Translations under genes and position numbers: made by a program
Assembly: GCA_024636405.1 (NCBI GenBank)
Contig: JAGXHC010000071.1
Span: 1-30,386, forward strand
DNA from: Sulfitobacter sp.
GTDB lineage: Bacteria; Pseudomonadota; Alphaproteobacteria; Rhodobacterales; Rhodobacteraceae
Direction: 5' to 3'
Length of the DNA: 30,386 bases
Part shown: in pieces, positions 25,970-30,386 of the stretch
Layout of the letters: every line of letters begins with the position of its first letter
Numbering within the stretch: position 1 is the stretch's first letter
The notes under the pieces: generated by a model
What the model saw: the letters and a program-made list of their open reading frames with translations, nothing else
Databases searched by the model: none
What the model was told of the DNA's origin: nothing

Positions 25970-28900
25970 CTAACGCCCCACAAAGGGGCGCACAACCTCT
26001 TTGTTGGACTCGTTATCCGGCTCATTATCTGGTGCCGGTTGGGAGGGCGGCAGCGTGGTGGCGCTATTGCCGTCGACCGGTGGCAATTTCGTGGCGGGTG
26101 CCCGAAAAATATCGCGCAAGCCTCCCGGCGTGAGCGCCGACAGTGGATTGACTGAAACGGCGGGCGATTTGGCCGCCCCCGACAGCGTATAGTTGAACCC
26201 AAAAAGCCCCTCGCCCTTGCGGGTCAGCACCGAACCGATACCATTGAGCAGATAGACAGGCGTGATCACGCCCTGCATGGCAATCTGGCCACTGTCCAAT
26301 GCATAGACACCGTCCATCGAAATCCCCATCGACGCGCCCACCGCACTTGCCTTGGCCAGCGTCAGCCGGTTTGGGGTCAGCCGAAAATCAGCCTCAACAT
26401 CATCAAAATAGATGCCGTCCCCGTTCAGTTCATTGACCAGACCGACCACGGACACCGCATTGAGCAGCGCAGCAATGCCGGGGGCGTCGCGGATGGTTAC
26501 AGCACTTACCGCGAGCCGCCCGTCAAATGCGCCGCCCGACCCGACCGGCAGCAAGGTCAGCGAAAGTTGCCCGCCCGCCACCTGCTTGAGCAACCCCGCC
26601 GAACGCAGCACGCCGCCTGCGTCATTCGACACCAACCGCACGGCGCTGCGCCCGTTTTGCGGCAATACACGGCCCTGAACGGACGTGCCGCCATTCAGCG
26701 TCGCCTCAAATGACCCATCGAGCCCTTTAGCGGTGCCGAAGGTGCCGCGCAGACCGCGCAACGCAATGGTGTCCGTGATTTGCAACTGATCCAGAAAGAC
26801 CTGCATCGGTGGCCCCGGTGGACCCTTGGTGGTCGAAGGGCCAAATTTTGCGCGCCGCAGATCAAGCTTGCCGCCCCGGATCACAATCCCGACGGGGCGC
26901 CCTTTGCCCTGTCCGACCAGATCGACAGGAATATCAAGCCAGTCTCCCAGAGCCAGCCGATCAAACCGCACCCGGTCCAGTGCGCCGCCTGCCCCCAGCC
27001 TGACCGCACCCTGCGCCGTCAGCCCGGCACCCTCGATGCGCAGCACCTCGACCTGTGGCACCTTGCCCAGCGTGCCAGACACCTGAAGGCTGCCGCTGGT
27101 TCCGGCGGGCTTTGTCCAGCTGAGCTGCGGCAGCGCCACGCGCAGGCCACCCATATCGGACCGCAAGTCGAATTTCGGCGGCGTGCCGCGCTGAAAATCC
27201 AGCGCGATCTGTCCGTTGCCCTTGCCCGAGACCGTGCCGGGCGTCAGGATGATCCCGAAGCTGTCCAGCGTCTGCGGGCTAAGCACGACCGTCCCGCGCA
27301 GCGCGCTTTTGTCCGATCCCTTGCCGATCGGCTGGGCCCATGTGCCGTCAAAGGCGATGCCGTCGATCTGGCCTTGGCCACCGATTTCGAGGTTTGTGTT
27401 GTCCGCCGTCAGTGACAGCAGCGCCGCCTTCAGGGTGCGTCCCTTGACCAAGGTGCTGCTGCTGACGGACCGCAAATCGCCCGTGACATGGTATTTCACG
27501 TCTGACGGTTTGCCGCCCTTGCGCAGCGGCATCGCCAGCGTGCCTTTGACGGAGACCCTGCCATCGGCAAGCGTCACCGGCAGGCGCGCCTTGTCCATCA
27601 CCATCATTGGCGGCTGGTTCAGCAGCGACAGCGCCGCAGTCAGCGTGGATTGGGTCTCAAGCCGGATCACTCCGGGCGGTCCGTCCTTTACCCGCACATC
27701 GGGCATGATAAAGGCCGATCCCGTCAATGTGACGCCGCCACCCTGCGGTGCGATAACTTCGCCCGCGTCCAGCGACACGACGAGGCGGTTGTCCGCGAGG
27801 CTCATGTGGCCGCGCCCCTTGGTGATCGGCGGCAGGGTCTTGAGGAACCGCACGGTGGCGTCGTCATAGTCGAAGGCCAGATAGGTCTGAGGCGGCGTGT
27901 CCGGCGCCAACCGCAGGGCAAGATCAATGTTGTGGGCCTGCGCCGCGATCAGGTTTTGCACCATCCAGGCGCGGGTTTTAGGCTTCAGCCGCTCTGGCCA
28001 GAGGGTCAGCAAGCGGTCTGGCTCAAGCCCGTCCATCTGGCCGTCAATGGCCACGCGCCACCCCGCCGGATCGGCCTGAAGCGCCCCGTCAAGCACCAGT
28101 GTCTTGCCCGCATCGCTGATCTGAAGGCGACCGATGCGGATGCGAAACGGATTGAGCGACATCTGAAAATCCACGTCCGCTTCGGTCAGGCTGACGGGTT
28201 CGGGATAAAGATCGCCGGGATTGGCTGTCAGGTCGCGCAGGTTGAACTGGGCCGTGAGGTTGTCCAGTTTGCCCCCCGTAATGCCCGCCAGAACAGCTTC
28301 GCCCGTGGCTTGGCCGGAAATCCATTTGCTGCGCACCGAAAATTCATCAAACCGCAGTACCTGTGTCTGCGCATCAAAGCTGAAATAGCTGCGCGCACCG
28401 TCAAAGGGGATGGGTTGGGTCAGGTCATTGGGTTGCACCGCCCCCGATCCGATCTGGAGCGTGGCGTTGAGCGGGGCAAGCGTGCCGTCCGCCAGAACGC
28501 CGCTGCGCACCGATCCGGAGATGGAGGCGCGCAGCACGTCAAGCCAGGCGAACGCCGGCCCCTGCGCTGCGATATCGCTGGCGACCACGTCCGCGAAGGT
28601 CACGCCGAATTCGGCCGACGGCACGCCGATGCGGCCGGTATAATTCGCGCTCAGCGTCGCTGCATTTGCACCCCCGCTGAGCACAGCCAGATCCGCCGAA
28701 AGCGCCAGATCGTCGCCGTCCCGCTTCAGGATCAGGCGCCCCCCATCCAGCGTCCAGCCACGCGCCGCACGGGCATCATCATATTGCAGCGTCAGCGCGC
28801 GCAGATCGATCCCCACCAGCGCACTGAACGCGGGCCGGTCCAGAAGTTGGCCCACCCCCCCGATCAGTTGTGGCAGCGTTGCGGCTTCGCGCACAGGCGC

Positions 28901-29359
28901 GGCGGACCCGGCCCCGCCAGTAAGCGACACCCGCCCCTTGCTGTCGCGTCTGAGCGTTGCAAAGACCCCTGACAAAGCGATATCGCGGGGCTGCACCTTG
29001 CCCTCAAGCAGCGGCGTCAGCGCCAGCGTGGCCTTGAATTCGCTGAAGCTGATGATTTCTGCACCGCTCAGATCGCTGACCGCGATGTCGCGCAACCGCA
29101 CGCGCGGGCGCCAGTCCTTGTCCAGAATAAAGACCATTTCGCCAAAGGTGACGCGGGCGTCTGGCATTTCCTGGGCGATGCGCGCCGTGATCCGCTGTTC
29201 CAGCCAAGGCGGCGCCGTGATGGGCCGGCCCGTCATATAGATCACCCCGCCTGCCAGCACGATGACCGCCACCAGCGTCAGCGCAAGCGACCAAAGCCCA
29301 GCACGGCGCAGACGTCTGCGCCGCGGCTTGGGTGGTGGGGGTGCGGCGCTGTCGGTCAT
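25970..29359 (-). CDS. Large AsmA-like / DUF3971 membrane-anchored protein
   Basis: A 1129-residue protein with a short Pro/Arg-rich cytoplasmic N-terminus (PPPPKPRRRRLRR), one membrane helix at residues 21-42, and a very long periplasmic part rich in beta-strand patterns (alternating hydrophobic residues, many GxxDG turns), matching the AsmA/YhdP-like class with a DUF3971-type middle and AsmA-like C-terminus. Proteins of this class are thought to bridge inner and outer membranes and move phospholipid; that role is by family only. The C-terminal tail is Pro/Ser/Asn-rich. ATG at 29359 is chosen; an in-frame TTG at 29395 would overlap the 13-bp repeats. queA follows 9 bases after the stop. Confidence 0.85.
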   Translation of the reverse strand: MTDSAAPPPPKPRRRRLRRAGLWSLALTLVAVIVLAGGVIYMTGRPITAPPWLEQRITARIAQEMPDARVTFGEMVFILDKDWRPRVRLRDIAVSDLSGAEIISFSEFKATLALTPLLEGKVQPRDIALSGVFATLRRDSKGRVSLTGGAGSAAPVREAATLPQLIGGVGQLLDRPAFSALVGIDLRALTLQYDDARAARGWTLDGGRLILKRDGDDLALSADLAVLSGGANAATLSANYTGRIGVPSAEFGVTFADVVASDIAAQGPAFAWLDVLRASISGSVRSGVLADGTLAPLNATLQIGSGAVQPNDLTQPIPFDGARSYFSFDAQTQVLRFDEFSVRSKWISGQATGEAVLAGITGGKLDNLTAQFNLRDLTANPGDLYPEPVSLTEADVDFQMSLNPFRIRIGRLQISDAGKTLVLDGALQADPAGWRVAIDGQMDGLEPDRLLTLWPERLKPKTRAWMVQNLIAAQAHNIDLALRLAPDTPPQTYLAFDYDDATVRFLKTLPPITKGRGHMSLADNRLVVSLDAGEVIAPQGGGVTLTGSAFIMPDVRVKDGPPGVIRLETQSTLTAALSLLNQPPMMVMDKARLPVTLADGRVSVKGTLAMPLRKGGKPSDVKYHVTGDLRSVSSSTLVKGRTLKAALLSLTADNTNLEIGGQGQIDGIAFDGTWAQPIGKGSDKSALRGTVVLSPQTLDSFGIILTPGTVSGKGNGQIALDFQRGTPPKFDLRSDMGGLRVALPQLSWTKPAGTSGSLQVSGTLGKVPQVEVLRIEGAGLTAQGAVRLGAGGALDRVRFDRLALGDWLDIPVDLVGQGKGRPVGIVIRGGKLDLRRAKFGPSTTKGPPGPPMQVFLDQLQITDTIALRGLRGTFGTAKGLDGSFEATLNGGTSVQGRVLPQNGRSAVRLVSNDAGGVLRSAGLLKQVAGGQLSLTLLPVGSGGAFDGRLAVSAVTIRDAPGIAALLNAVSVVGLVNELNGDGIYFDDVEADFRLTPNRLTLAKASAVGASMGISMDGVYALDSGQIAMQGVITPVYLLNGIGSVLTRKGEGLFGFNYTLSGAAKSPAVSVNPLSALTPGGLRDIFRAPATKLPPVDGNSATTLPPSQPAPDNEPDNESNKEVVRPFVGR

Positions 29360-29389
29360 GCGGTCGTATACTGATCCCAAAGGCTTTGG

Positions 29390-29428
29390 TTCCAAGGCGC
29401 TGTTCCAAGGCGTTGACCCAAGGCGTTG
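29390..29428. repeat. Three 13-bp tandem repeats in the AsmA-like/bcp divergent promoter
   Basis: ttccaaggcgctg (29390-29402), ttccaaggcgttg (29403-29415) and acccaaggcgttg (29416-29428) are contiguous with a shared CCAAGGCG core. An adjacent near-palindrome ccaaaggctttgg lies at 29377-29389. They sit 30-70 bases upstream of the AsmA-like ATG and about 65-105 bases before bcp. Confidence 0.75.
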
Positions 29429-29494
29429 AAGTTGTCAAATCCGCCCTACTATGACAGTGCGGTGATGCACGTGCCAGCCAATAGAAAGTGATCC

Positions 29495-29956
29495 ATGCCC
29501 GAGATTTCGCAACCCGCCCCCGATTTCAGCTTGCCCGCAACAGGGGGCGACAACGTCACGCTAAGCGCTTTGCAGGGCGCGCCGGTGGTGCTGTTCTTCT
29601 ATCCGCGCGACGACACGCCGGGGTGCACCACCGAAAGCATCGGGTTCTCCGAACACCTTGCCGCCTTCCGGGACGCGGGCGCGCAGGTCTTTGGCATTTC
29701 GCGTGATACGATGGCCAAGCATGACCGCTTTGTTGCCAAACATGCGCTGACTGTGCCGTTGCTGTCTGATGAAGGTGGGACCGTCACGCAAGACTATGGG
29801 GTCTGGGTCGAAAAGAATATGTACGGCAAGAAATCAATGGGCATTGAGCGCGCGACCTTTCTGATCGACAAATCTGGCACGATCGCGCGCATCTGGCGCA
29901 AGGTGAAGGTGCCGGGACACGTCGAAGAAGTGCTGGACGCGGTTCGCGCCCTGTGA
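29495..29956 (+). CDS. bcp: Peroxiredoxin of the Bcp/PrxQ family with a single cysteine
   Basis: Thiol peroxidase of 153 residues reducing hydrogen peroxide and organic hydroperoxides in the cytoplasm. The thioredoxin fold and peroxidatic motif are clear: LFFYPRDDTPGCTTES with Cys44. In E. coli Bcp a resolving Cys lies five residues after the peroxidatic one; here that position is Ile49, and no other Cys exists in the protein. Reduction must therefore use an external thiol directly (1-Cys mechanism, inference). The ATG follows a weak GAAAGTGA ribosome site. The stop overlaps the GTG start of the DUF455 gene, so the two are probably an operon. It is divergent from the AsmA-like gene. Confidence 0.95.
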   Translation: MPEISQPAPDFSLPATGGDNVTLSALQGAPVVLFFYPRDDTPGCTTESIGFSEHLAAFRDAGAQVFGISRDTMAKHDRFVAKHALTVPLLSDEGGTVTQDYGVWVEKNMYGKKSMGIERATFLIDKSGTIARIWRKVKVPGHVEEVLDAVRAL

Positions 29957-30386
29957 TTGCGCTGGCCGAAGCCGCAGAGGCGGTTCTGCGCACCGCCGAT
30001 GGCCGTGCCAAAACAGCGCTGTCACGCGAATTTGCCGCCCAGTGGCAGGCCGCACGCGCGGCAGGTGAAACGCCCCAAATTGGCCGCGCCGATCCGCCAA
30101 TGCATCCTGCGCGTCCCGAGGCGCCAGCGCTGTTGTCACCGCGCGACGTGCCGCGCCGCCGCCCCGGCACGCCGGAAGGGCGCATCGCGCTGCTGCACGC
30201 CGTGGCGCATATCGAACTGAACGCGGTCGATCTGCACTGGGACATCATCGCGCGCTTTTGCGACGTGAAGCTGCCACTGGGATTTCACGACGACTGGGTC
30301 AAGGCCGCTGACGAAGAATCCAAACATTTCAACCTGATGTGCGACTGTCTTGAAGCGGAAGGCAGCTTCTACGGTGCCCTGCCCGC
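29953..30386 (+). CDS. DUF455 ferritin-like protein, 3' end cut off by the window edge
   Basis: Open frame from a GTG at 29953, whose GTGA overlaps the bcp stop, running off the window (144 complete codons visible). It encodes MIALAEAAEAVLRTADGRAK, then PRRRPGTPEGRIALLHAVAHIELNAV, DLHWDII, and EESKHFNLM. HIELNAVDLHWD and DEESKHF are the metal-ligand-type helices of the DUF455 ferritin-like family. The physiological function of DUF455 is not established; overlap with a peroxiredoxin gene is compatible with an oxidative-stress or metal-linked role (inference). The GTG is favoured because the overlap provides coupling and no ATG occurs until well into the domain. Confidence 0.9.
   Translation, partial: MIALAEAAEAVLRTADGRAKTALSREFAAQWQAARAAGETPQIGRADPPMHPARPEAPALLSPRDVPRRRPGTPEGRIALLHAVAHIELNAVDLHWDIIARFCDVKLPLGFHDDWVKAADEESKHFNLMCDCLEAEGSFYGALP

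Noticed and set aside
24836..26155. Long plus-strand reading frame (439 codons) opposite queA
   Set aside because: Antisense to an unambiguous queA, Arg/His/Gln-rich, with no recognisable domain; an effect of high GC.
27650..28972. Long plus-strand reading frame (440 codons) opposite the AsmA-like gene
   Set aside because: Arg/His/Gln-rich low-plausibility protein antisense to a coherent membrane-anchored gene with normal codon use.

Overview
The window looks like ordinary chromosomal DNA from an alphaproteobacterium of the Rhodobacteraceae (Roseobacter-like). Support comes from high GC, the protein signatures (CxxS form of the first UvrA zinc module, two tandem gap genes, DUF808, DUF924, DUF455, a PPGLAKK-containing exported protein), and an alphaproteobacterial-type LexA box (GTTC-N7-GTTC) in front of uvrA. 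The taxonomic placement is inference from sequence character; no database was searched. Coding density is high and no gene-free stretch exceeds about 230 bases. I see no tRNA, rRNA, CRISPR array, insertion sequence, prophage or defence island, and no clear candidate for a wholly new multi-gene system.

Layout. (1) 1-6910, plus strand except one gene: 3' part of transketolase, a secreted PQQ-type sugar dehydrogenase, a 60-residue membrane protein, a minus-strand DUF808 membrane protein, then two consecutive glyceraldehyde-3-phosphate dehydrogenase genes with a 47-residue membrane protein between them. This is a central-carbon (pentose phosphate / lower glycolysis-gluconeogenesis) block. The first GAPDH lacks the Asp that normally reads NAD, and two LacI-type operator-like repeats lie upstream of it. 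(2) 6969-9000, minus strand: coaD (CoA biosynthesis), a two-CBS-domain protein and a LysR regulator. (3) 9118-13863, plus strand: a valine (branched-chain) catabolic block, mmsA - acyl-CoA dehydrogenase - 3-hydroxyisobutyryl-CoA hydrolase - mmsB, divergent from the LysR gene, with the last three genes joined by ATGA overlaps. (4) 13937-15273: a MmgE/PrpD-family gene broken by a one-base frameshift. (5) 15369-16394: an exported lysine-rich protein with a duplicated C-terminal module, closed by a strong terminator shared with convergent uvrA. (6) 16477-29359, all minus strand: AsmA-like giant membrane-anchored protein, queA, MFS transporter, DUF924, lpdA, a methyltransferase and an abutting MFS transporter, then uvrA with its own SOS-type promoter. 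(7) 29495-end, plus strand: a single-cysteine Bcp-type peroxiredoxin overlapping a DUF455 ferritin-like gene that runs off the end.

The most useful second looks are the frameshifted PrpD gene (real decay or sequencing error), the divergence of the two GAPDH coenzyme pockets with nearby operator-like repeats, the one-cysteine Bcp, the LexA box, and several unexplained palindromes and short tandem repeats in promoter regions.
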